Source: Brachycybe producta (Eukaryota; Arthropoda; Diplopoda; Playtdesmida; Andrognathidae). Taken from it: a stretch of 64,000 nt of DNA. The notes under the pieces were generated by a model that saw only the letters and a program-made list of their open reading frames with translations, made no database searches and was not told the DNA's origin. This document shows, in pieces, positions 22,863 to 33,357 of this stretch. The position numbers were made by a program, and so were the translations under genes. How positions within the stretch are numbered: position 1 is the stretch's first letter; each line of letters starts with the position of its first letter. The DNA lies in contig JAUPFP010000054.1 in the NCBI GenBank assembly GCA_036925085.1, forward strand, positions 806,001-870,000, given 5' to 3'.

Positions 22863-25067
22863 ATGTGTTTGTTACCACGTACCGTGGGTGTTTTAAGCGG
22901 TGGTGGTGGGCGGAGCCTGAACGGAGCTCCTCCACTCCGACTGACGTCACGGCGCGTCTCGAACGTGCACGAGTACGACCGCCAGTCTCGCGAGAGGTCA
23001 AAGACGGTGACTTCATACTACTCTTTGAGTGCCATTGACATTGCGGCTGCAAAGGTGACGTATATTACAATGGGGTCAAGTAATGTTGACTTTGGGGGTT
23101 ACGTTTTCTTGTTTTGTTTTACAGCCTTCAGTACGACTGACACCAGCTACGATTCTTTATACGGGCAAAAGTCCCGATGGAAGCCACATTTTGGTACTTA
23201 TTAGTTTCTTTTGAAGGTGACCTTGAAGAATGACCTTGGCTGTTTATTAGCGCAGTGCACAGTACTTGCATAAGGAACTGCCAGTCCGAATAGCCCATCG
23301 TATCGCTGGATTTCGTAGTCTTCCGTTCATCGTTGGATGTAATCCGACTATTTTAGCTGTGGTTTGTGGCTCACCGTCTTGGGTTTTTCCTTTGAGCTTC
23401 CATTAATCGCCTTTTTGTCTCATTTAGCACGAGCTCTACATTAGAGCGTTTCACATTTTGACCGAATATCCGACCGTAAGTCTGTAGTTACGTTTTTGTT
23501 TTCTCGTGATTAACCGACTTAATCGGTGACTTTTCTTTAAAAAATAATAGATTACGGACATGGAGTCTGAAAACGGTTATGCGAATGTTCTTCGTAAGTT
23601 ATTGGATGATCACAAGAATGTTGTCACGGAATTGGCCGAAGGATTTCGAGAGAGTCGAAAACACATTAAGGTTATTTTGTTTGCTTCTTTCAGCGGTTGA
23701 ATTAAAACGATGAATAATAATTAATAAATAAAAATTGCAAATAAATGAAATGACTGTTTCCGTCACCGTTCTGAAAGAATTCTTCTTATTCAGCAAGATG
23801 ATTTGGTGAAGAACTTTCTCGATAGAACGTTGACGTCGCGACTCGGACTTAGAATGTTGGCCGAACATCACTTAGCACTTCACGATGAACGGGTAATTTC
23901 TTTTCTCTCTTTAGCCTGATCTTGAAACAACTCTTTAAACGCTTTTTTTCGCTTTGTAAGCCGAGTCACGTTGGAATCATAAACGTGTCTATGAAACTAA
24001 AAGATGTGGTGGAAAAATGGGCTGAATTCGTTAGGTAAAAAGATCTCTTTTGTATTTTTTTTTCTTGAGAGAGAGAGAGATTTGCAAAGGTTTTTCTCTT
24101 TTTTTTTCAGAAAAATCGCCCTTCATAAATACGGTCGAGCTCCTCCCATACGACTCAATGGACACGTCAATTCCGTGTTTCCGTACATCGAAGTTCCACT
24201 CGATTACATTCTTCCAGAGTTACTTAAGAACGCCGTCAGGTAAACTGATTTTCATGTGTAAAACGCCCCTCAAACTCTGGTTATTTTGTCTTTCAGAAGC
24301 AAAATTTAGACAAACTTGAATTTGTTTTAAAATCTAGAAGGATAACTCTATCACTTAAGGTTATTTTCATGTTAATATCTTTCAAAATACGTTTTTATGT
24401 CAGTTTCGAAATGAATCAACTTTAAGGAGATGGTAAGTTTTATTTTTGTTTAAAAAACGTTTATTTTGAAAGATATCAACATGAAAATACGTTTAAATTA
24501 TTCAGCTACCATTCTAGTTTCTAAAACACATTCGAGTTTAATCTCAGGAGCAAAAAGTTTGTAATTGACTTTTTAAACGTGAAATTATCTGAACAGAGCG
24601 ACGATAGAATCTCATTTGGACGTTCAAGAGAGTTCACTTCCGGCCGTCACGATCACAATCGCTAACAACGACGTTGACTTCGTGATTCGTATCTCTGATC
24701 GTGGCGGTGGAATTCCACATCATTTTGCTAGTCAGATCATGAACTATCATTTTACGACGGCCGGCAGCTCTACGGATCGTCGCATCGACGGTGGACTTCT
24801 CGGAACGATGATGTACGCGGCCAACGAAGGACCGGCCGCGGCACCGATGCACGGGTTTAACCATTTTCTTCATCTTCTTCTAGAAATTCGTTTTTTTGTT
24901 AATTTTCTTTCTCGTAAAAAAGGTTTGGATTCGGATTACCAACGTCGAGAGCTTACGCCGAATATCTGGGAGGAGTTCTGAAGATTGAGACGATGCAGGG
25001 CATCGGTACGGACGTTTATCTTCGCCTAAGACACATCGATGGCAAATTTGAAAGTTTCAGAATTTGA
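22863..25067 (+). CDS. BCKDK: Branched-chain alpha-ketoacid dehydrogenase kinase
   Basis: This mitochondrial-matrix kinase phosphorylates and inactivates the branched-chain ketoacid dehydrogenase complex, limiting Leu/Ile/Val breakdown. Ten exons: 22863-23054, 23125-23193, 23251-23361, 23428-23475, 23551-23670, 23794-23892, 23961-24034, 24111-24239, 24597-24854 and 24923-25067. The join gives 414 residues (human 412). The Arg/Gly/Leu-rich N-terminus fits a mitochondrial presequence. The conserved start of the mature protein is [17 protein letters not shown]. The GHKL ATP site is complete: N-box [15 protein letters not shown]1 box SDRGGGI and G2 box [18 protein letters not shown]. The frame stays open for a short way upstream of the chosen ATG, so a slightly longer presequence cannot be excluded. 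A family A repeat fills intron 8. Confidence 0.97.
24240..24590. repeat. Family A MITE in BCKDK intron 8
   Basis: Arms TTGTTTTAAAATCTAGAAGG and ACCATTCTAGTTTCTAAAAC, with inner TTTCATGTTAATATCTTTCA and AAGATATCAACATGAAAATA. It occupies almost the whole 357-bp intron. Confidence 0.8.
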
Positions 25068-26516
25068 GTTTATTGAAGAATTTTGATGTTTCTTGAAAGA
25101 AATACTCTTGTCGACGGTAAGGTTTCATTTTACATTCCATCATTTATATTTTGTGCGCATATACATCCGGTGCTTTTTTATTATTTAAGGTGGGTTTTCA
25201 AACAGTTGATAATCAAATTGTCATTATTCTTTATTTTTAAAAAAACAACATTACGATGGAATTGAACACGTTTTAGATACTAGAATAGTAACTGAATCTC
25301 TTAGAGATCTTCTTTTCTTTCATATGTTTTAAAATATGCTTTTTATAGAGTAGAAATAAAAAAAAATCGCCTTCTATCAATCTATTAACTGCCATAAAAA
25401 GCTTATTTTAAAAGATAACATTTGATCTAACCCTTCTAGTTTTTAAAAACACTTTCAATTTCGACTTTTATCTAGTTTTAAAGTCTAAACGCTCTTCGAA
25501 CTCTGGTTAATTGTCTTTCAGAAGAGCAAAATGAAGAGAAATTTGAAAGTGTTTTAGAAACTAGAAGGGTAACTCAATCACTAAAAAGTATCTTTAAAAT
25601 TAAGCTTTTTATGATTAAATAAGGTTATTTTGAAATTAGTTCAACATGAAAATGTGTTCTTAAGATTCTAAAACATTTTGTGCTTTTTAAAAGCTACATA
25701 AGTTGAAAGCGTTTTAGAAACTAGAAGGGTAGCTCAATCACTTAAAAGGTATTTTAATGTTGTGATATTTTAAAATAAGCTTTTTACGATTTTAATCGAA
25801 AGGCGATATTTTTGTATGCAAAAAGTTTATTTTTAAGTATTTTGAACAATTTCTCCTCGTATAAAAAAGTTTATTTCGAAAGATATTAACATGAAAATAT
25901 CACTGTGAATCATTCAGCTTCCCCTTCTAGTTTCTAAAACACTTTAAATTTCTCCTTTGCGTTGCTCTTCTGAAATTGCAGAATAACAATAAGAATTCGA
26001 AAAAAATCATCCGTTCACGAAACATCTTAAAAGTCGTTTGATCAGAATAATGAGAAATTGATTATCGTTTACGCTTTTTAAGTTAATTGCGAAGACTCAA
26101 GAATCATTTGCATAATCGTTTTTAATCGAATTACGGGGGAAAAAAGATGAGATTTCAAAAGTTAAAAAGGTGCACAGACAAAAGAGAAATAAGTGAAAAT
26201 ACATAAGTTGCGGAAAGTCGAAGAATCACACTGTTTTTTTGCAATTCTCGAAAAAGAAAACTGTTGTTCCGAATTTTGATAACAATTTTTTACGCCCTTC
26301 GTAAAAAGACATGATAAAAGTATAACTCGTGGCAGCAGAAAAAACGACTAATTTTTCGTTGTATAAAAATCAACTTTTAAGATTTTTTCGTTTGTAAAAG
26401 AAATTCGAATGTAAGCAGCTTTTAAAATGTATAATTGTAAAGATTTAAGAAAAATAAGACAAAATTTGGCATTAGAAATCGGCTCCGTGTTGAATTTGAA
26501 TTGTGGGTCATTTGAT
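25068..26516. other. Spacer between converging BCKDK and GLOD4
   Basis: The two genes converge here. Three family A copies or fragments follow each other at about 25250-25460, 25470-25670 and 25680-26000, so roughly half the spacer is repeat. The remaining 500 bp up to the GLOD4 stop are featureless AT-rich sequence. No gene is visible. Confidence 0.6.
25250..26000. repeat. Three family A MITEs in a row
   Basis: GAAACTAGAAGGGTAACTCA at about 25556 and GAAACTAGAAGGGTAGCTCA at about 25716 head two copies. Right-end motifs (CCCTTCTAGTTT) occur near 25431 and 25921. The middle copy is shortened. Confidence 0.7.
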
Positions 26517-29061
26517 TTACGCTTTGGCTTTGGTCAGTCCCTTCTTAGCAAACCATTGGTCACTCAGATCTGCTTCCATAGCCTAAATATAAAACGAAAT
26601 TGTTAATTTTAAAAAGACGACGAATACGATGGTTTACAAATACGATTTTATTACGTCTGTTAGTAGTTGGTCACTGTTCGGATCTACACGAGACAACTCT
26701 CGGAAACCCTCGTCACCGACAAAACAGATTTCGTGTCCATCCTACATAAAAAGTAATTAGAGTGAAAATGTACTTCGGAGAGAGTCTGTCGGATCTGATT
26801 ACCGGATCAGCTAAGATGACCACGCTAACCGTCGCTTTTCCAGGAGTATCCAAACTGACTAGAGGAGTTAGAATTTTCTCTCCAGCATCCTTAACCGCTT
26901 GTTCAATGTCGGCCAACTGAAATTTTTGATAATAATAGCAACAAGACTTTATGACAAACGACAAAGAATAAACCTCGGACGTTGGACAGGAGAGAGCGAT
27001 CCGTCCAAAGGCAGTACCGTGATCCACGTCTTTTCCTATCTCGTGAAGTTCTAGTTTACACTAAATTCGTAAACGTAGATCAAATTCAAGTTAAGTTTTG
27101 CGTTGGAAGTTAAATTAAATTTCCCTTTTAACAGTCCGTTAAAAGTTTAACCTGATTGTCGGCAAATCCGAGAAGAGCGCAACTTTCGACTTCAGAAGCA
27201 AACAATTCCATTCCGACTAGTTTCGTCCAGTAATCTTGTAAACGAACAACACAAATTTTTGAATTTTTGTCATCGTGTCGGATTATTTTTCAATATGATG
27301 TAGAAAAATGACGAGAACACTATAAAAAAAAGTAACTTATGAAAGACTTTCAATATTTATTTGTAACTAGAAAAGCAAAACCCAACTGTATAGAAAATTT
27401 TCATGATGATATCTTTGAAAAATGAAACTTTTTATATCATTTTAGTGAAAAATAATTTTAAAACTGCGATAAAGTGTTTTTCCAAGAAAATTATTAATGA
27501 ATCTTCGTTGTGCTTCTTCTAGTTTCAAATAAAATTATAATTCTTTCATGAGGTGTTTTTTTTAAAAAAAAAAGCGTTCTCATAGTTTTTCTTGGATCAT
27601 ATCGGATGAAGATTTATTTATTTTGATAATTTTGCTCTTAACCAATGGAACGCTTGAGATTTGAACTTGCAAGTGTGACTTTAACGACCGGATCTGAAAC
27701 GAAAATGAAATGAATTACAGGAGGGTTCCAAAGATAACGATTCTATTTGGTGGCAAAACCTTCATGTTCCGAAGGCTGCTCGTCGATCAAGTGGAATGCA
27801 TAACCTCCGGGTGCTTGAACTGAAGAGAAACCGTCGTTTCCATCCTTAAACGATGGTTCGATTTTCTTAGCATTCGAAAATGCTCGACTAGACTTGACCG
27901 TAATACCCTAAAAGAATCCCGAATTAAATTCGTCAAAAATAGTATTTCTCGACTATATGATCAAATATGGTTTTAGTTCTTTAAAATAGTTCAAAAGAAT
28001 TAATTTAAAATAAATTAATAAGCCATAATTGATTTTATAAAAATTTATTTTTAATTAAATTATGGCTTATTTTTTAAAATTATTTGGCATAAATTATTAA
28101 TTTATAATTTAGACTATTTTATAGAAATAAAAAAATTGTACATTATGACATAAGCAGCTTTTCCTCATCAATAGAACAAGTTAGAGGCTAGAGTTCTCCG
28201 TTTGACAGCTGCCAGCTAATTTAGTTACTAAAAAAAATACTCTAGCCTCTAAACTGTCTTACTGATGGGAGAAAAGCACTGAGGACAACAGAATCATGTG
28301 ATTTTCAATCAAAGACTGTTTGGAGGCTACGTTTCTTGCAATTAATCCACTGTTTGTAGCAAAGAGGCACGTGTGCAACTTTGCAAAATCTAACCTCTAA
28401 ACAGTCTCACTGATTAAAAACCACAAATCCTTTGGTTGCTCTCTACACATGACTTTAATTGCAGAGGTCAAAGGTCATTACCAGGAAGTCATTTCCGAGT
28501 TGGTATTCGCTCAATCCATAATTATAGGTAAGTTCGACGACAAAGTGACTATCTTCCGGTCCATAACCAACCATAGTTTTACTCCACTTTCCAGCATAAG
28601 GCCTACGATGACACGAAAAAAATCAATCATTCAATATTAGCATCTCTGAAGGTCACACGCAACATTTAATGATTTTAATGAGATTTGACCTTGAACCGAG
28701 GGAACAATCACCTGTTACGCCATATTTACGTTAACAAGTGGTTGTCGCGTGCCGCGCTACTTTATATACACGGTTATTTATTTGACGTGACGTCATCGGG
28801 GAAACTTACCCGTTGCACGCTGCCTTGCAGCCTTCATCGAACTCCTCGTGACGCAAGATCTGTATTTAAAATCAAAGAGATGCGTGCGTGATTGACAGCT
28901 TGACATCTTTATTGCTCGTCCCCGGGCAATATGACGTCATAGCTCTAATGCAATGCTCTAATGTGGTTTACCTTCATTCCTAAAACATCTTTATAAAATT
29001 TTGCCGTCTTCGTGCGATCGCCCACTTTAAAAACAAAATGCAGTGCACGTCTTGTACTCAT
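26517..29061 (-). CDS. GLOD4: Glyoxalase domain-containing protein 4
   Basis: GLOD4 is a glyoxalase/VOC-fold protein with two repeated halves; its substrate is not firmly established. Ten exons: 29061-28972, 28859-28810, 28602-28482, 27907-27760, 27693-27643, 27234-27152, 27060-26974, 26916-26803, 26741-26655 and 26582-26517. The join gives 298 residues, the usual family length. It starts [19 protein letters not shown] and ends [14 protein letters not shown], both closely matching human GLOD4. The strongest internal blocks are [34 protein letters not shown] and [17 protein letters not shown]. All introns are GT-AG and phases agree. TGACGTCA motifs in intron 1 (28789-28796 and 28931-28938) lie close to the start and could serve its promoter. 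Confidence 0.96.
27330..27580. repeat. Family A MITE, diverged, in GLOD4 intron 5
   Basis: TTTGTAACTAGAAAAGCAAA pairs weakly with GCTTCTTCTAGTTTCAAATA. The central stem TTTTCATGATGATATCTTTG is recognisable. Confidence 0.55.
28165..28420. repeat. GAGGCTAGA hairpins in GLOD4 intron 3
   Basis: GTTAGAGGCTAGAGT at about 28171 pairs with ACTCTAGCCTCTAAAC at about 28240. A second related hairpin follows at 28310-28410 (GTTTGGAGGCTA / TAACCTCTAAAC). The same core lies inside family D elements elsewhere. Confidence 0.65.
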
Positions 29062-29556
29062 TTTTGAAGGTCGTTTGTAATTATCTACTCTAATTTTTTT
29101 TTTACTAATTAGAATCTATCAATTAACAGTCTGTGCTGTTCTGCCACTCCGAGTCAATTTCGTAACATCAAAGGTAATGGAACAAAAAAATACCTGTGCG
29201 TGTTTACGATCACGATATAATAAAATAGTTTATGTATGTTTCGCTAGATGGCAGGTCGATTATATGACTGTGGCACCATCTGACGATAATTACTAACGTT
29301 ATTTTTTGGACATTTGGAATGTAAGCGCCATGTTCGGTCCATTGTATGTGTATTTACTATAGAGATTTAACTTAAAATGGCTGATAAATAGACAATTGTA
29401 TTTGAAGAAGACAATTCTAATTTTGTTGCTACGGCGTCTGTTGTTAACACTGGTTGCATTTTCGTGACGTGTTCATCTATTTTATTTTGTTTTCAATTTT
29501 ACGGCTAAGTCTTTAACGATTCTTTTATTTTAATCTACGTTTATATTCGTTTTACG

Positions 29557-29591
29557 ATGATTGACATGAAGGATGCAATGGATGGAATTTG
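29557..29591 (+). CDS. Possible alternative first coding exon of WSB
   Basis: An ATG opens the short frame MIDMKDAMDGI and is followed by a strong donor (GTAAGT). The exon ends in phase 1, which is the phase needed to join WSB exon 2 at 35377 in frame. It would replace exon 33358-33394. Chance cannot be excluded for so short an exon; transcript data would decide. Confidence 0.3.
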
Positions 29592-30243
29592 TAAGTGAAC
29601 TTTTTAGTTTTACTTTAATGAGACGTTGAGTACGAATTACGTTATTGTAGTTAAAATGTAGAAGCCCATCACGCTGTATTAATATTGAACTACGAGGGGC
29701 GAACTAACATGGCGTTTTGCTTGATTTATTATTTGAACACGACATGTTGGGGTGTCATATTACTGGCTTTGTTTGGCTTCGATAATATGACGTTATGTCG
29801 TTCGCGCCATTTTTGTTTTTGCTTTTTATTGTTCTGAAAGAGGAAGTTTATTTTTAATTTTTGTTGACAACATCCTCATAAAATGCATCATACAGTGTAT
29901 AACAAAAAAAAACTAAAATCGTTTTGTGTGGTGATTAGTTTAATGACGTTTTTTAAACAATTTTCTACGTGGTTTAATTCACATATTCGTTGTTTGCACT
30001 GACAGGGAAAATCCTTTTCAATATTTTGCAAACAAAGTTTCTCAATATCAAGGTTCTCTTCTTGAAAGAAATGTTTAATATGAATGATCTAATTGGGTTT
30101 TATGTTTACTAAAGAGGAAAATAAAAGGAGGGGCAGTTGGGATATCCCCCCCTCCTCCTCCTTCTTATGTCATGCATTCGTTGAAGCAGGAGGAAATTTC
30201 TAAGAAAATAAAATGAAAAACCCTCCCGAGGTGGAAGAAGGGG

Positions 30244-30467
30244 ACCTCATCTTGAGAAGCTTATGACGTCAGAGGGGTTGATGTAAAAAAAATACGCTTG
30301 TGACAGTCTGATAGAAAAGGAATGATTTCAAAACGGTTAAAGAAAGATTTCTTTCATTCTTTTTGTTGTTATTCCTTTTTTTATTAAACAAAATGACAAA
30401 ATGCCTCAATTTTTGTTAACCCCTCTGACGTCACAAGCTTCTTCTTATTATTGAGGCACGCATACTC
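30244..30467. repeat. Family E foldback, second copy
   Basis: CTTATGACGTCAGAGGGGTT near 30260 is inverted at CCCCTCTGACGTCACAAGCT near 30420. The interior differs from the 20.7 kb copy, as expected for a non-autonomous element defined by its ends. Confidence 0.75.
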
Positions 30468-31959
30468 ATTGAATTATTGCATAACATGACATAAGCGACT
30501 AAGGGTAAAGTACGTAAAACCTGGACACGGAAGAAAATGAAGGATGAAAAACACAGGCAATTTAATCATTAAGTCGTTCGATTAATCGGATACATTGTGA
30601 AATACGTGCACTTTAAGCTTTAATTGGCTAACAATTTTGAAGTTCCCGCGTTTTTAAGGTTGTTTTAAAAGATGTCAACATGAAAAAAATTCTTTAATTG
30701 ATTGAGTTACCCTTCTAGTTTCTAAATCACATTCAAGTTTCTCTTCATTTTGCTCTCCTGAAAGACAGGAATAATCAAGAAGAGTTTGGACAGGCGCTGT
30801 TTACACCATTAAAACCACCATTATGTTTTTAATGCAGTCTAGACTTTTATCTAAACGTTGAAAACGTTTAAAATGAAAAATTATTTATTTTGCAACATTA
30901 ATGTAGTTTTTTCTTGAAAAAAAAAATTAGTCTGGTTTCAATTTTTATGGTCTCCATTTTGTCATTTTGCCAAAAAAAAAATCATAAGTCTGAAAAGACT
31001 GGATCAATTTGGATAACAAAACTGGATTTATTTTAATTTTATTAGAAGAACAACGATTTAATAAAAATTCAATTATTACAGGTTTCAACCAAAGATGTGA
31101 TTTAGGCCTACTGGAAACATATTAACACGAAAATCGTTAAAACTAGACGTTGGACGAATCCTAAATTTTCTCCGAATCCGAATCCTAAAAGGATCTCAAA
31201 ACTCTCGAATCCTTCATATAATAATCCTATATTATTCACTAAGAAGATACAAATAAATGAAATAATATTAAATATTATTAATAATAAAAAAAACAAGTGT
31301 GGCACTCGGTGTAGCCAAAAGGTCGCCCATTGGTGATCCGGATAACCACCGAAATTGCAACAATTGCCGGTTTTTTGGTTAGTAAACGCTTCTATTGGAC
31401 GTCAATGTAGTTAAAACTAGTTTTAGCAAAGTTTGTAACCGGTTTTTTTTAAGGTTAGGATTCGAAAGATAAAAAAACCGCAAAGATTCGAGTTTTCGAA
31501 TCTCGAATATCTATCAAGATTCGAGAATTCGAATGTCCCATCCATAGTTAAAAAAGAAATTATACTAATTTTAAGGGATCGAAAATATATTTCGTGTAAA
31601 ATGGTTTTCAATGTACAGTAGTTGCAATCAGATTCACAATTTTACAAAATATTGTCGTCTTTAGTTTTAATTGGTACAAAAAGGGGGGGGGGGAAGAGAC
31701 ACGCAAACAATGTCATTTAAAAAGATGATTTTGATATAAAATTTCTTTTTTTGGCTAAACATTTCTCTAAGTATGACTTTGACATTTTGTTAATTTGCAT
31801 TTTTGTTTTTATTTCTCAATGACTCGGCGCTTTGCCATTCAACCGTTTAATCAAATGTGACGTCATGTCTATTGATATATTCTAAATATCAATCAATGAA
31901 CGTGTGTGATGATATCTCAAATAAATTGCTCAGTTAACGTGGTTCTTAATGCCCCTTAA

Positions 31960-32600
31960 TCATTATTGATATTATGTTTTTATAAAGAAACTTGAAAGTG
32001 TTTTTAGAAACTAGAAGGGTAGCACAATCATTCAAAGGGCTATTTTCATGTTTGATATCTTTTAAAATAAACTTTTTTCTATCAGTTTGAAAATTACCCA
32101 AACTTTAAACATAGATTTATTTTAAATTCATGTTTATAAAAAGTTTATTTTGAAAGATATCAACATGAAGAAGAAGAAAAAACACTCGAAGTGATTGAGG
32201 TAACCCTTCTAGTTCGTAACACTTCTGAAAGATAAGAGTAACCGTCTTGAGTTTGATGATATAAAATCAGTTATTAAGGGTAACGAGAGGCCTCTTTTGA
32301 TTATTCTGTCTTTCAGATGCAAAATTAAGATAAATTTTGAATTGTGTTTTAGAAACTAGAAGGGTACCTCTCAGTCACTTAAGGATATTTTCGTGTTGAC
32401 GTTTTTCAAAATAAACTTTTCCTATCAGACGATATCTTTTTATAAAATTTACGTCTATAAAAAGTTTATTTTGAAAGATATATCAACATGAAAATATCCC
32501 TTCTAGTTTTTAAAACACTTTCTAGTTTCTCTTTAATTCTGCTCACCTGAAAGACAGAATAATCAAGACTATCTTAATAATAAAACATCATAACTATAGG
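31960..32600. repeat. Two adjacent family A MITEs
   Basis: GAAACTAGAAGGGTAGCACA at about 32007 and GAAACTAGAAGGGTACCTCT at about 32351 head the two copies. The right arms are at 32200-32220 and 32500-32530. The AAAGATAT(AT)CAACATGAA inner block is present in both. Confidence 0.8.
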
Positions 32601-32863
32601 GCTTGGATTTTTATGCAAAATATCAAGCAAATGTTTCTCAATCTGTGGCCCAAGGGCCAATAGTGAGTTAACAATTCCGTTTAGATTGATCAACAATTAT
32701 GTTTTTTTTTTCAATCAAAACATCTGGTTAGAGGCTAACATTTTTTAATTGACAACTTGATAGTAAAATTATACATCTAGCCTCTTAACGAGCCTAATAA
32801 TGATGGCACTTGAGCCACAGATTGAGAAACATTTTCTTGATTTTGCATAAATATCCGAGCCGT
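32598..32863. repeat. Family D element with nested hairpin
   Basis: The ends GGGCTTGGATTTTTATGCAA and TTTGCATAAATATCCGAGCC are near inverses. Next inside, GTTTCTCAATCTGTGGCCC pairs with AGCCACAGATTGAGAAAC. A GGTTAGAGGCTA / TAGCCTCTTAAC hairpin sits at the centre. Related copies are at 46008-46315 and 47217-47428. Confidence 0.8.
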
Positions 32864-33357
32864 AGTCGTATTGAACACAAAATGGCCGCCGTTTTTATAA
32901 GTGTTATTTGACTGATTGAAGACAGGTGTGAGAGTTTCAACAAACAAACAAACAAAAAAGGAAGAACAGAGCTTCCGGATATTTATTGCTGATTCGTGAT
33001 TGGTTTAAAATTGGAGGCCCGGCCATTTTCTAACCAATGAACGTTAATCGGATGTTGTTTAATGCGTTGTCAATGTGCTTATATTATAAAAGGGCCGATT
33101 AAACACAAATTGCGTTTATTTTTGTGTCGGAAGCCGATTGAAATCGACGGAATTTGTTTTTGTTATTTTTCCTGGTTCTTCTCTTTAATCTAATCTTATT
33201 TATCTGTGAATGCGAGTTTGTCGCACGTAATTAAAACCCGATTTCGCATCCGTTTTTGAGTCATTTCTTTATATAAAATCAGGATAGACGTTTGCAACTT
33301 CGGTTAACTAACTTCAGTTAACCCTTTTTTTTATAATTATTTTTCAAAATATAAACA

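Larger units (their letters stand above)
29062..33357. other. Spacer between divergent GLOD4 and WSB
   Basis: GLOD4 and WSB start facing away from each other. The first 500 bp past the GLOD4 ATG are a likely promoter. A candidate short coding exon is at 29557, a family E element at 30244, family A elements at 30640-30830, 31960-32260 and 32270-32600, and a family D element at 32598-32863. No conserved gene was found between them. Confidence 0.55.

Noticed and set aside
28449-28640. Plus-strand open frame
   Set aside because: Antisense of GLOD4 exon 3.
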